From: Clostridium sp.
GTDB taxonomy: Bacteria > Bacteroidota > Bacteroidia > Bacteroidales > Muribaculaceae
NCBI GenBank assembly: GCA_023666615.1
Contig: JAMPBQ010000007.1
Coordinates: 1 to 64,000, forward strand
Length of the DNA stretch: 64,000 bases
Direction: 5' to 3'
Below are positions 1 through 10,128 of this stretch, one piece after another. How positions within the stretch are numbered: position 1 is the first letter of the stretch; each line of letters starts with the position of its first letter. A model generated the notes under the pieces. It was not told where the DNA came from. It saw only the letters and a list, made by a program, of their open reading frames with translations, and searched no databases. The translations under genes and the position numbers were made by a program.

Positions 1-2922
1 ATTAGGGGCTTGCGGGCCTTCGGCGGCTTCCGGCCCAACGCCCTCCGCCTGCCTTACGGCCTCAGCCTCTTCCGCCTCTTGCAGCGTCTCGATTTCTTCA
101 GCCTTCAGAAGGTCGGCTTGCGCATCCACATAGTTTTGCTCTTCCAGGAAGCGGAAATAGTCCTCAAACGTGCGGCCATGCTGCAGCAATGTGTCAAAAT
201 TCTTAGCCGATATGGCTATGGGGCGCACCCCAGGCGGGAGCTTGAACAAGGGGCTCGCCGCCATCACGCTGCGGTAATGGTTGAGCTCCCGCTGGTTGTC
301 AAATCCCCTTATGATTAACATTCCGAGACGCCCAAAGTTCATGGTCTCAAGGTCAAAATCCTTCACCACGAACGAATTGAAGTTGAATCTTGCCACCTCG
401 TAGAGCAATGCGTTGGCCGAAACGCTGTCGGTCGGATAAACCATCACCAGCAGCTGCGGCGCGTCCTCATTCAGCTCAAAAGCCGCAGCGATGCTGTCGG
501 CGGCCATGCTGGCCGAATCGGCTGATAGCCTGATGTCCCATAGCATGCCCCGCAGGTTACCTTCCGACTGCGATTGTATCTGCCTCCCCTGCGCCATCCC
601 CGTCAACCAAGCCGACGCGATCGGGGTGATGTCGGTGTCGGGGTAGCGGTCCAGAAGGTCACGCAGCACGGCGTTGAATTTCTCAGTGTCCCTTTCTGTG
701 GCGTAGCTAAGGGCGTCCAGGAACATGAACTTGGGCATTATCGGGCTCAGCGGGTATTTGTCCATCATCTCGGCGTAGGCCCGGTGTACCTCGCCATTGC
801 GGTTGTCAAGGTACGCCTCGTATGTGGCATCGTACAGCTCCTGCTGACGAGTGTCCATCTGCCGCAAGTCCTCTATGTAGTTCGGATTGGCAAGGGCCAA
901 GGCGTACGGCGATTCAGGGAAATCGCTGAGTATCAGTTGGCGGTATTTCTCCGCCATAGCCTCCTCTCCTTTCCGCATGTACATAAGGTAGAGGTTGTAA
1001 TATATATCCAGGCGATATATGTTGTCGGGGTATTCGCGCAGAAGCCTGTCAAATTCCGCCAATGCTGCCGGGTAATCGTCCAGCTTGTCCTTAAGGATTA
1101 TGCCCATGTTGTATAGTCCATCCTGGATCACCTCGTGGGCCAAGGCCTTTTGCTCCTCGGTCACGGGCAGCTGGGCCAAATAGTATTCGCGGTTATGCGG
1201 GTCGGAGGCAGCTTCGGTCTTGGCGGCCTGCTCTTCAGCGTCTGCCTGGTCTTGCGGCTCTTCGCTTGCTTCAGAGTTTTCATCATCGTCGCCCTCCGAT
1301 TCGTCCGTCGCGTCAAAGTCTGAAGTGTTGAATGTCGATTTGTTGCGGCGCCGCCAGTCGTCCTCCAGCTTGCGGCTGCCCCATCTGCGCTGAAATTCCG
1401 TCTTTCCTGAATTGCGCGTCGTAGAGTTGTAGAAGTACCAGCTGTCGTCCGTATTGATTTGGTATTCCCTCTGCCCTTGGTCGCTCAGCATATTCGACGA
1501 CGCCTCCTGCTGGGCCAGGTATTCTTCTCGGTCGCGCTCCTCGGCCTCCTTCTTCTCGCGCTCCTTCAGCTCCTTGATTTGGCGGTCGATTATGGCCAGC
1601 TGCTCAGCCTCCGGCAGGGCAGCCACCCGCAGGAGGGAATCCTGCATGCTGACGTTCTGCGAGTACACGGCCAGCTCGTCAAGCACGTCCGAGCGGCGCT
1701 TCAGTAGCTTGTAGTCAGGGTAATTCTCCGGCAGCAAGGGCACCGCCTCTGAATAGCATGGCTGCGCCTTGGCGTATTCGCGCCGATCAAAGTAAAGATT
1801 GCCAAGGGTAATCTGCGCTATGGCCTTCTCGATGCCTCCGCGCGTACTTTTCGCCACAGCCTGCGCGTAATTCTCTATGGCGCTGGCCGTATCCCCCCGT
1901 GAAAGATACAGGTTGCCTATGGCGTAATATATCTGGTCCAGGAAATCCTTGTTGCGGTCATATTTCGCCATCCTCCGCAGGGCCTTGACCTCGCCGCTTA
2001 TGTCCGCGCCCTCGAAAACCTCGCTTTGCTTGATGCGGGCATTGAATTTCGTGCGGTAGGACGCCGACGATGACGCCCCCGCCTTCTTGAAGGCCTCGTA
2101 TGCCAGCCTCTTTTCGCCCAGAAAAGAGTAGATTTGCCCCAAAAGGAATCGAAGCCGCGTCTTTTGCGCTCCACCGGCCCCGTCAATCGCCTTTTGCAGG
2201 TAGGGCACGGCCGACGCGTATTCCTTGCTGCGCACAAGGAAGTCGGCGTAGCAGAAGTTGTAAAGCTGACGCAGACCCGACGTGGCCAGCTCGTCCGGCT
2301 TTATGCGGGTGATTATCACCTCGGCCTCGTAGAGCCAATCCATGGCCAGATAGGACCGCGCCTGCCACAGCTTGGCCTCAAGCACGGTATTGGGCAGCCA
2401 GGAGAAATGCTTTGAAACGTAGAAAAATGTCGATGCTGCTCCGAGAAAGTCCCCGTTGAAATATTGGCTGCGCCCCATCAGCATCCACGAATTGTGCAGG
2501 AAGGGATTGTATTCGTCGCGCTTTAGCCATGCCTTGTAGGCCGGGTCGGACCCTCGCCCGGGCTTTCGCTGCGGCTTCTTCTTGATCGACCTGATTTGGA
2601 TCGCCTTCTGCGCCTTCTCTATGCTGCGGTCGAAATTGCCCGACGCCTGCGGAGCCTTGGGGTCAGCCTTCGATTCAATGGGGTGCATGTACACCATTTG
2701 CGAATAGTCGTCCTCATATTTCTGCTCCATGTCGGCCAGCGTCTCCTTAAAATGCGTCTCGCCGTTGTAATGGATGTTGTATCGGGTGATGAAGGCCGTG
2801 TATTGGCGCGCCGCGGCCGTGTTCTTCTTCTGCGCGTTGCAGCCCGACAAGCCGCAGGCCGCCGCCATGCACAATATGGCGGCGGCCAACCATGCGATAT
2901 GTCGGCTGGCAAAAGAATTCAC
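1..2922 (-). CDS. PorW/SprE-like TPR lipoprotein (3' end beyond window)
   Basis: A long leftward reading frame stays open from 2922 to the window edge (974 codons seen; the stop lies outside). I chose the GTG at 2922 because it puts a signal peptide directly in front of a lipobox (LSGC), giving an outer-membrane-type lipoprotein; a later in-frame ATG would cut the signal. The mature start (ARQYTAFITRYNIHYNGE) and the TPR-like helices that follow match what I know of the Bacteroidetes PorW/SprE family, large TPR lipoproteins tied to type IX secretion and gliding. A stretch rich in Asp, Glu and Ser (about 1200-1330) separates an N-terminal TPR half from a C-terminal part with LPVTEEQKALAHEVIQDGLYNMG and KDKLDDYPAALAEFDRLL. 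The visible C-terminus runs into an Ala/Glu-rich tail. Homologues occur also in species without gliding, so a function in secretion is inferred. Confidence 0.85.
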   Translation of the reverse strand, partial: MNSFASRHIAWLAAAILCMAAACGLSGCNAQKKNTAAARQYTAFITRYNIHYNGETHFKETLADMEQKYEDDYSQMVYMHPIESKADPKAPQASGNFDRSIEKAQKAIQIRSIKKKPQRKPGRGSDPAYKAWLKRDEYNPFLHNSWMLMGRSQYFNGDFLGAASTFFYVSKHFSWLPNTVLEAKLWQARSYLAMDWLYEAEVIITRIKPDELATSGLRQLYNFCYADFLVRSKEYASAVPYLQKAIDGAGGAQKTRLRFLLGQIYSFLGEKRLAYEAFKKAGASSSASYRTKFNARIKQSEVFEGADISGEVKALRRMAKYDRNKDFLDQIYYAIGNLYLSRGDTASAIENYAQAVAKSTRGGIEKAIAQITLGNLYFDRREYAKAQPCYSEAVPLLPENYPDYKLLKRRSDVLDELAVYSQNVSMQDSLLRVAALPEAEQLAIIDRQIKELKEREKKEAEERDREEYLAQQEASSNMLSDQGQREYQINTDDSWYFYNSTTRNSGKTEFQRRWGSRKLEDDWRRRNKSTFNTSDFDATDESEGDDDENSEASEEPQDQADAEEQAAKTEAASDPHNREYYLAQLPVTEEQKALAHEVIQDGLYNMGIILKDKLDDYPAALAEFDRLLREYPDNIYRLDIYYNLYLMYMRKGEEAMAEKYRQLILSDFPESPYALALANPNYIEDLRQMDTRQQELYDATYEAYLDNRNGEVHRAYAEMMDKYPLSPIMPKFMFLDALSYATERDTEKFNAVLRDLLDRYPDTDITPIASAWLTGMAQGRQIQSQSEGNLRGMLWDIRLSADSASMAADSIAAAFELNEDAPQLLVMVYPTDSVSANALLYEVARFNFNSFVVKDFDLETMNFGRLGMLIIRGFDNQRELNHYRSVMAASPLFKLPPGVRPIAISAKNFDTLLQHGRTFEDYFRFLEEQNYVDAQADLLKAEEIETLQEAEEAEAVRQAEGVGPEAAEGPQAPN

Positions 2923-3074
2923 GTCAAACTAACGCCTGCGGCCGCCCCTATATTGTGCGGATTTTGCGCTAAGATTGCCCGTTTTTGCTTGATGTTTTCG
3001 GCCCGAAAAGGCGATTTAATATATTTTAGCGTTAAAAGTGGCGCGCAAAAGGCGCGTTTTATGGAAAATGTGAG

Positions 3075-3082
3075 TAATTTTG
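3075..3082 (+). promoter_or_regulatory. -7 box upstream of tsaE
   Basis: TAATTTTG matches the Bacteroidetes sigma-ABfr -7 consensus TAnnTTTG and lies 41 bases before the tsaE ATG. A convincing -33 TTG is not visible. Confidence 0.5.
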
Positions 3083-3123
3083 CATCAGTATGTTTTTAAC
3101 TGATAGTATCCATTGATTCAAAA

Positions 3124-3558
3124 ATGACTGAAAAGACCATCCACATCGGCTCATTGCAGGATCTGCCATCCGCCGCCCGCGAGTTTGTCCAGGCCATGGA
3201 TGACGCCACTGTTTATGCTTTCCGGGGTGAGATGGGCGCAGGCAAAACTACATTCATCGCGCAATTATGCCATGCATTAGGAGTCGAGGACGATGTGGCC
3301 AACTCCCCTTCTTTCTCGATTATTAATGAATACCGGTCAGAGGAAACTGCCGAACTGATCTACCACTTCGACCTTTATCGCCTGGAAAGCCTCGACGAGG
3401 CTTTCGACATTGGGGTCGAAGACTATTTCGATTCTGGCGCGCTTTGCCTAATCGAGTGGCCCGAACGCGTGGCCGACATTCTTCCTGACGACACCGTTTG
3501 GGTGGACATTGATGTCAATCCCGACGGTAGCCGTGATTTGACTATGCGCGGCGCTTGA
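3124..3558 (+). CDS. tsaE: tRNA threonylcarbamoyladenosine biosynthesis ATPase TsaE
   Basis: The 144-residue protein is the usual size for TsaE, the small ATPase that works with TsaB and TsaD to place the t6A modification at position 37 of ANN-decoding tRNAs in the cytoplasm. The Walker A loop GEMGAGKT lies at residues 35-42, preceded by a short strand (VYAFR) as in the family. [10 protein letters not shown] and HFDLYRL are typical TsaE motifs, and LIEWPER near residue 120 is a conserved family signature. The ATG at 3124 sits 41 bases after a -7 box. It is followed by 185 bases without a gene, which include the small GC palindrome CCCCGCACGCGGGG (3577-3590), and then by birA on the same strand. 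The tsaB and tsaD partners are not in the window. Confidence 0.95.
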   Translation: MTEKTIHIGSLQDLPSAAREFVQAMDDATVYAFRGEMGAGKTTFIAQLCHALGVEDDVANSPSFSIINEYRSEETAELIYHFDLYRLESLDEAFDIGVEDYFDSGALCLIEWPERVADILPDDTVWVDIDVNPDGSRDLTMRGA

Positions 3559-3743
3559 TCAAGCCCGCGCTACAAGCCCCGCACGCGGGGATGCGCTCCG
3601 ATGCGCCGGTAGTCCATGTTTGGCTCGGCGCGGATTCTATTTCGTATTTTGCCCGGCGCGGCCTTTGCGCCGTGTCGCATTGTATCCATGTATTGTTTTT
3701 TCTCCGTGATTTGTCACGCCATCACCTTAAATGTTGAATCATT

Positions 3744-4508
3744 ATGTGTACTATCGTTTATGTCGAAGAAGCTGGCTCCACCAACAATATGCTCGCCACT
3801 GTTGCCTCACGGTTCGAGCATGGCACAGCTTTGGCCGCGCATGTACAGACGGCCGGAAAGGGGCAAAGGGGAAACCATTGGGAATCGGAGCCAAGAAAAA
3901 ACCTTACTTTTTCAATCCTCCTTTACCCAAGGGGCATTGTGGCAGCAAGGCAATTCGAGATTTCCCAGGCGGTGTCCATTTCTGTAGTGAAAGTGCTCCG
4001 CAGCCTCCTCAACACCGACGATGTGTGCATCAAATGGCCAAACGACATTTATTATCGCGACAAAAAGCTCGGAGGAATACTCATTGAAAACTCCCTCGCG
4101 GGGGTGAGAATCGACAGGTCGATTGTGGGCATTGGCATCAACGTGAACCAGACCGAATTCCGCAGCGGAGCGCCTAATCCCGTATCCATGGCTCAGATCG
4201 CCGGCCATGAATTCGACCGGGACATGGTGATTGAATATCTTGTGACGCAGATTGTTAACGATTTTGACGCCTACGAGGACAACCCTGACAGCGCCGCCCT
4301 TTCCGCGCGCTATCGATTCCTGCTCTGGCGCAGCGAAGGCTTCTGGCCATACCGCGACAACATCAGCGGCGATACGTTCAACGCACGCATCGCGGCCGTG
4401 GCCCCCGGCGGCCAGCTCACGCTATCAACCGTCACCGGCTCGTTCCGCACATTCAACTTCAAAGAAGTCTCCCCCGTCCTCGACGACTCCACAATAATGC
4501 CAAACTGA
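3744..4508 (+). CDS. birA: biotin--[acetyl-CoA-carboxylase] ligase, monofunctional
   Basis: A 254-residue biotin protein ligase that would form biotinyl-AMP and transfer biotin to a lysine of biotin carboxyl carrier protein. The N-terminal AGSTNN motif (residues 10-15), the biotinyl-AMP loop GKGQRG (38-43), IKWPNDIYY and KKLGGILIE are all present in the family order. There is no N-terminal helix-turn-helix: the protein starts directly with the catalytic domain, so it is the monofunctional type and not a biotin-operon repressor. A short C-terminal SH3-like part (about 205-250) is recognisable by position. It ends four bases before the convergent esterase gene, so the two 3' ends almost touch. 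Confidence 0.95.
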   Translation: MCTIVYVEEAGSTNNMLATVASRFEHGTALAAHVQTAGKGQRGNHWESEPRKNLTFSILLYPRGIVAARQFEISQAVSISVVKVLRSLLNTDDVCIKWPNDIYYRDKKLGGILIENSLAGVRIDRSIVGIGINVNQTEFRSGAPNPVSMAQIAGHEFDRDMVIEYLVTQIVNDFDAYEDNPDSAALSARYRFLLWRSEGFWPYRDNISGDTFNARIAAVAPGGQLTLSTVTGSFRTFNFKEVSPVLDDSTIMPN

Positions 4509-4512
4509 CCCC

Positions 4513-5688
<1,176 letters not shown>

Positions 5689-5714
5689 TTAGATAGGCGT
5701 ATTGACATACAGCA

Positions 5715-5722
5715 CAAAGTTA
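5715..5722 (-). promoter_or_regulatory. -7 box for the CE1 esterase
   Basis: On the minus strand this reads TAACTTTG, a match to TAnnTTTG, 39 bases before the esterase start. The stretch upstream is A-rich on the plus strand and has no clear -33 element. Confidence 0.5.
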
Positions 5723-5881
5723 CGAAAAAAAACCTCATAAAAAAACATGCATAGGCGCTATTTTATCCTCACACCATAAGATTTCAACTATCAATGCCCC
5801 TTATGATTATCAAATTTGATAATTTGGAAAACTTTCGCTAACTTTACATCATTGAGTAAATGTAGCCGAGCTGAAAAAATT

Positions 5882-6100
5882 GTGATTAAACACAATGTGA
5901 AGCATATCGGACGTTGGGCTTTCAGTCCCGATGGCAAATCAAATTTGAAGAAAGTTGAGGGCGCGCATGCTACCGAAGACGGACTAATGCTAATCAGGGA
6001 CATACCTGATTCAGTAGAGAAGATTGAAGATGCAGCATTTAAGAATGCATACCCCAAAAGGGCAGACAATATAAAAGGAATAGGAGATGCTAATGTTTAG
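5882..6100 (+). CDS. BspA-like leucine-rich-repeat fragment
   Basis: A short frame, open from 5816, encodes two repeats of the BspA type (LRR_5): VKHIGRWAFSPDGKSNLKKV and IPDSVEKIEDAAFKN. BspA repeats occur in long surface proteins of Bacteroidetes, so about 72 residues without a signal peptide looks like a remnant rather than a whole gene. The start is uncertain: GTG at 5882 or TTG at 5816 both read in frame, and neither has a convincing ribosome site. A perfect hairpin follows at 6122-6156. It lies at the left end of an AT-rich stretch with other broken genes. It could also be a genuine small protein. Confidence 0.4.
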   Translation: MIKHNVKHIGRWAFSPDGKSNLKKVEGAHATEDGLMLIRDIPDSVEKIEDAAFKNAYPKRADNIKGIGDANV

Positions 6101-6121
6101 ATAATCTTCTGCACTCTAATA

Positions 6122-6160
6122 AAAACGGATAAACTCACAAAGGGCTTATCCGTTTTCTTT
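6122..6160. terminator. bidirectional hairpin terminator
   Basis: AAAACGGATAA (6122-6132) pairs perfectly with TTATCCGTTTT (6146-6156) across a 13-base loop and is followed by TTTTCTTTT on the plus strand. A-runs on the left side also give a T-tract on the minus strand. It separates the LRR scrap from the broken leftward gene. Confidence 0.75.
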
Positions 6161-6639
6161 TAGTATCTCTTCGATTATGCCCTCTATTTGTGACAGCCGT
6201 AATCCTGAGGTGTTGCCATACCACGCCGATTTTGGATATACCTTTTGAAACAGTTCATAATCCCTTTCATGGTTCTTATCGAAGAAGCCATAGGTATATT
6301 GTCGGTCAAATTCCGACACGTTATTAAGGTCGTTATAAGTTACTGTCGGATTGATTAGGATTTTGCGTTGATGGCGTTTTTTCAGAACGATTGTCGCGGA
6401 GTTGGTTACCGCAATAATCTATTTGGGGCGGTCGGCTTTTATGATGTTTTTGATTACTTCTTTTTGGTCGTGTTCAAAATATTCATTCTGACCATACATT
6501 TGCCAAAATTGGATGCGGCTTCATCATCATCCATTTCAGCAAGGATGAACCCCATTTGGCTATCGGGTGTTGCGTGTTCTATGTCGAAACGCTCCAAAAA
6601 AGCAATAACTTCGTTCTTCATATTTGTCCTTTCTCTCAT
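6146..6639 (-). pseudogene. broken hypothetical gene (frameshift plus stop)
   Basis: Two leftward frames appear to belong to one former gene. The first (from 6639 or 6621) reads MKNEVIAFLERFDIEHATP and continues to about 6500. A second frame then takes over (YGQNEYFEHDQKEVIKNII), meets an in-frame TAG at 6419-6421, and resumes with IIAVTNSATIVLKK to the stop at 6146 (ending IEEILKENG). The sequence after the stop codon keeps protein-like composition, including ILINPTVTYNDLNNVSEFDR, which argues for recent decay by a frameshift plus a nonsense change. I do not recognise the family with confidence; the KILINP stretch is faintly like short alpha/beta-hydrolases of the YqiA kind. Base use is AT-rich like the rest of this island. 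Confidence 0.45.
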
Positions 6640-6711
6640 TGTGACATATAACGCATGAAATTCGCTGATATTATGTGATTTTAACCTTGATTTTCTTTAT
6701 ACTCCATATAT

Positions 6712-6975
6712 TCATCCTTTTCGCTTTTTTCCCAATTGTTTCTTTAATTGGGATATGCTTTCAGATAAGTTATGGTTTTCTGATTTCAGCATTTTGATTT
6801 CTTCTGAGCTGACATTTATAGTAGGGACTTGCTTCTTGGAAAGGACGTCCATTTTAGCCCTTAACTCTCGGCGTTCCTTTTTAAGTTCACTTATCTCTTT
6901 GTTTGATTTCTCTTTTAGGGAATTGAAATCTTTTTGAAGTCGTTCTAACTTATCTGAATCTGTATATTTTTTCAT
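6712..6975 (-). CDS. small coiled-coil protein, unknown
   Basis: An 87-residue, Lys- and Glu-rich protein that is almost entirely predicted coiled coil by heptad spacing (KLERLQKDFNSLKEK, ISELKKERRELRAK, IKMLKSENHNLSE). There is a break near the middle at VPTINVSSE. It has no signal peptide or membrane segment, so it should be cytoplasmic. No family is recognised. It lies in the AT-rich island between a broken gene and a transposase remnant, which suggests recent acquisition. A spurious frame is possible but unlikely, because the heptad pattern is regular through the whole length and the start and stop fit a normal gene. Confidence 0.5.
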   Translation of the reverse strand: MKKYTDSDKLERLQKDFNSLKEKSNKEISELKKERRELRAKMDVLSKKQVPTINVSSEEIKMLKSENHNLSESISQLKKQLGKKRKG

Positions 6976-7134
6976 ATTATTTGTTTTATTTAAAGATATT
7001 AAATCGAGATTGTTTCTTTAGTCTTTGCGTCATTTTTTTATTTACAAATACTAAACAATTATTCAAATTAATGATATACTATTTGAGCATATCCAAGCGT
7101 TATAATGCTATTATTACGATAGGAAACACACACT

Positions 7135-7730
7135 ATGGGAAAACAAAAAAATTAAATTTGGCCACCTCGCAGCGCGAGGAATTGGAAAGAGTCCTGAATT
7201 TCGGTTCTTACTACAGATACCGCATACGTTGCAAGGGGTTATTCTCAAGGTGGACGGGATGAAAGTCGAAGAGATTGGAATCCCTCGCCGCAGCTTGTTG
7301 AGCTCAAACGCTATCAGCTGCAATAACTTGCAAATCTTTGACGTGCAGGAGCGATCAATCTCTTTTTCGGAGATGATAGCCATGTCTGCACCAGTGGCTA
7401 TGTTCCTTATGGATGGCAATTCAACGATGAAGATGCCTATGTGCCTTCCAATAATAAGGAACGACTCAATATTTTCGGAATGGTGTCGCCCGACTGTAAA
7501 TATACGATGGGGTTGACTCCACGGATTCCATAACCGGACAAATGCTTGCGGTATGGCTGGACGACTATTCCCCTCGCCTCAACATTGCGGAGACTGTGTG
7601 GAGATTCCTCAAGGGAATGTGGCTCAAACACCATCATTATTGCAGCAAGAGCAAACTTCACGAAGCCACCCGAGAAATCTTGGATGGAATCGGGAAAAAA
7701 TATATGATCAACTTTTCTCATGCCACCTAA
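7135..7730 (+). pseudogene. IS630-family transposase remnant
   Basis: Three fragments in different frames together resemble one IS630-type transposase. The first, LNLATSQREELERVL, is the typical N-terminal helix-turn-helix start. The ATG at 7135 runs into a stop after six codons, while dropping one base in the A-rich run restores the frame of this fragment. The second (about 7351-7530) reads INLFFGDDSHVCTSGYVPYG and ERLNIFGM, part of the DDE catalytic core. The third (about 7550-7730) is YSPRLNIAETVWRFLKGMW, the C-terminal acidic motif. The core region between the second and third (usually with a DNxxxH motif) is missing, so about 596 bases remain of a gene that normally needs about 1 kb. No terminal inverted repeats were found by eye. 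Confidence 0.8.
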
Positions 7731-7841
7731 AGTATATTTTAATTTGTCAAACTACTTACTAAAAATCTTTCAGACAGAAAAATCCGCTGTCAAAGTAGGG
7801 ATAAGCGATTTTAATTATGATGTCTGAATTGTTGCAATATA

Positions 7842-7872
7842 TTTGTTTTTTGCGAAAAAAAATGTAATTTTG
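7842..7872 (+). promoter_or_regulatory. promoter of the C10 protease operon
   Basis: TTTG (7842-7845), then 19 bases, then TAATTTTG (7865-7872): a near-ideal Bacteroidetes -33/-7 promoter. It overlaps the first possible start codons of the long frame that follows, so translation must begin downstream; this supports the ATG at 7959. Confidence 0.75.
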
Positions 7873-7958
7873 TGGCAATGAATCATATTGGGTTTGAATA
7901 TAAGACAAAAACATTGCAAAAAATAATATTCAATCTAATAAGCAAAAAAACGAGATAT

Positions 7959-9359
7959 ATGACAGACAAATTGTTTATTTTCCCATTGTTGTTTGCCATT
8001 ATGATTGCAACATCCTGCACCAGTGAAAACATTCCAATGCTCAATAATGTTGAAGAAGCTACAGTTAGGGCCGTTGCAGATGAATGGTCTGTATCAGAGG
8101 GCGACATCCTTAGTGTCGTTGAAAAGATTGGCTTGGACAGAAAGTCTAGAGCTCAAGACTATTCCATTTCATCTATTTGTGATTCTAAAGGGAAACCATG
8201 TGTCTATGTGGTCAATTTTGGATCATCAGAAGGATATGTTCTAATAAGCGCGACAAAAAAGTATGACCCTGTGCTTGCCTTTTCATATAAGGGTCACTAC
8301 ACTGTTGGGACAAATAAACACGCTGGTCTTAGGGCTTTTGAAAAGGAAATGTGTGAGGCTATTGAATATGTAGATGAAATGCCTGAAGATTCTTTGCTGA
8401 ATGTTTCAAAGATATGGAAGTTTTATCTTGGATCTGAACAAAAGAATTATTTTAAGGATTCGATTGACAGTCTGAAATCTAGAACTTTAGAGTCTTATGA
8501 ATTGGGAGACGTAATGAATGCTTACGTAAATATGTGTAGGGATCTTCGTAATCAAGGTTATGAGATATTGGAGATGGGAGATCTTTCTGAACAGGAGAAT
8601 TCAATGATTAAGGAATATGTAGACGGCATTACATATCCCGACTATGAAGATATACGTTATCAAATATGCATTGTGGCATCAAAGACCGAGGATAAATCAA
8701 CGTTCATAGATAATTTTGTAAGGACTGCTTGGGAACAACAGAATGGGTTCAATTCAGAGTTTCCTTACTGGAATGGCAACCTTGTTCCGGTTGGATGTGG
8801 AGCGCTTGCCGTTGGGCAAATTATGAGGTATTATGAACATCCATCAAAATACAATTGGGGAGATATGCCTTTGGACAGAGCTACGGCAACGACCTCTAAA
8901 TTTCTGTACGATGTGGCCTATTCAGCTAATCCATACATAATTTATGGTGATTGTGGAACCCAGCCTTCAGGAATAAAAAAAGCCTTTAAAGAATTTGGGT
9001 ACAAATCGGAGCATGCCAAACTTTCAGAATCTAAGGTTTATGAAAATATGAAGGAAAAGAAACCTGTATTTTTGAGTGGATATGCCTATGATAATGGGCA
9101 TGCGTGGATAGCCTCGGGTTATAAAAAGGGCCTGTATTACTCTAAAAAACAGCTTTTCGTTATTGCCTGGCCCAACAAATATGATAGTGTGTTGACTTTC
9201 GATGAGGATAGTTTTGTCGGGGCTCAATATGTCTATTACAATTGGGGATACAACGATGGCTATGATGGTTTTTATAAATTGTCCCATTGCACATCCGGTG
9301 CGGGAAAAGAATATTCAGAGAACCGAGAAATGTTTTATAATATTGAACCTGTCAAATGA
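7959..9359 (+). CDS. C10 (streptopain/SpeB-like) cysteine protease, lipoprotein
   Basis: Starting at the ATG at 7959 (466 residues) gives a short signal peptide and a lipobox (ATSC), so the enzyme is probably a membrane-anchored, exported protease. Residues about 85-150 resemble the Spi-type pro-domain (YVVNFGSSEGYVLISATKKY). The catalytic domain follows: Cys280 in GCGALAVGQIMRYYEHP and His381 in NGHAWIASGYKKG, with the late NWGYNDGYDGFYKL motif, all in the order seen in peptidase family C10 (streptopain, periodontain, Bacteroides fragilis Bfp). The middle (about 150-265) is a longer linker than in streptopain. The gene is clearly AT-rich compared with its chromosomal neighbours. Its stop overlaps the start of the next gene by four bases. 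Substrate unknown. Confidence 0.88.
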   Translation: MTDKLFIFPLLFAIMIATSCTSENIPMLNNVEEATVRAVADEWSVSEGDILSVVEKIGLDRKSRAQDYSISSICDSKGKPCVYVVNFGSSEGYVLISATKKYDPVLAFSYKGHYTVGTNKHAGLRAFEKEMCEAIEYVDEMPEDSLLNVSKIWKFYLGSEQKNYFKDSIDSLKSRTLESYELGDVMNAYVNMCRDLRNQGYEILEMGDLSEQENSMIKEYVDGITYPDYEDIRYQICIVASKTEDKSTFIDNFVRTAWEQQNGFNSEFPYWNGNLVPVGCGALAVGQIMRYYEHPSKYNWGDMPLDRATATTSKFLYDVAYSANPYIIYGDCGTQPSGIKKAFKEFGYKSEHAKLSESKVYENMKEKKPVFLSGYAYDNGHAWIASGYKKGLYYSKKQLFVIAWPNKYDSVLTFDEDSFVGAQYVYYNWGYNDGYDGFYKLSHCTSGAGKEYSENREMFYNIEPVK

Positions 9360-9973
9360 AAATATCGATTAAGCAATTTTTGTTGATTGCGGCTGGAGCT
9401 TTTGCGGCTCTATGCTCATATGCCCAAAAGCACACAGATGTTTTGGACAATGGCTTTTCCGTTGAGGTTTATGGCCTTACTGCAATAAATGAAGATAAAG
9501 AGCGTTGCCATCCATATGGCGCTGGCTTGTCGGGAGGCTATCAGTGGTATTTAGTTAAGGGACTATACTTGCAACCCTCTGCGCACTTGTTTTTAAAAAA
9601 GCGATACACTGATCATTACCGCCTGCTTGGAGCCGAACCAAGAAGTTATAGCCATAAGGAGTACTGCTATGGCTTGAGCTTAATGGTGGGATATTCTTTC
9701 CCAATCGCCTCATCCAATTCTTTAAGCGTGTTCACTGGCTACAAGTATTCATATGCGTTTCATGTGGAGGAAAAGCTTGGTGGTATAAAACGAGAATGGG
9801 ATGCGAAATCTTTGTCTCGTCTGCAGCCATATTGGAAATTGGGAGTGCAGTTCAACCTTTTGCAACATTATTATGCGAATGCTTCGATGGATTTTGCCCT
9901 GAAAAACCGATATGCTTCAGGTGAATCTTTTCACCAAAACCTCTTTGCGGTAGGCATAGGCTATAAGTTTTGA
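9356..9973 (+). CDS. small outer-membrane beta-barrel protein
   Basis: A 205-residue protein with a signal peptide (ending CSYAQ) and alternating aromatic strands ending in a terminal aromatic residue (AVGIGYKF), the pattern of an eight-stranded outer-membrane barrel. The ATG overlaps the stop of the C10 protease by ATGA, so the two are translationally coupled and probably act together. It shares the AT-rich composition of the protease. I do not recognise a specific family. It may be a partner, inhibitor or transport aid for the protease; that is inference from coupling alone. Confidence 0.6.
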   Translation: MKISIKQFLLIAAGAFAALCSYAQKHTDVLDNGFSVEVYGLTAINEDKERCHPYGAGLSGGYQWYLVKGLYLQPSAHLFLKKRYTDHYRLLGAEPRSYSHKEYCYGLSLMVGYSFPIASSNSLSVFTGYKYSYAFHVEEKLGGIKREWDAKSLSRLQPYWKLGVQFNLLQHYYANASMDFALKNRYASGESFHQNLFAVGIGYKF

Positions 9974-10045
9974 ACAGCCCATTTCCCGTAAAGCGCAAAG
10001 GCTTTGTGTGGATTCCGTCAAGATGGGAATTTTGCGGGGATTGTA

Positions 10046-10076
10046 TTGTGTATTTGGCGGAAAAATTGTAATTTTG
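10046..10076 (+). promoter_or_regulatory. promoter of nifJ
   Basis: TTG (10046-10048), then 20 bases, then TAATTTTG (10069-10076): a good -33/-7 pair, 52 bases before the nifJ ATG. Confidence 0.65.
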
Positions 10077-10128
10077 CCGAATAATTGATTCCAATCGCGA
10101 ATCCAAAGATTACAAAAACAATATTAGT

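Noticed and set aside
3559-3743. Small gene between tsaE and birA
   Set aside because: The only frame there (about 60 residues) has no family pattern; the stretch holds a small GC palindrome and probably a weak leader for birA.
7872-7958. Earlier start for the C10 protease
   Set aside because: It lies on the promoter -7 box, and the later ATG gives a proper lipoprotein signal.
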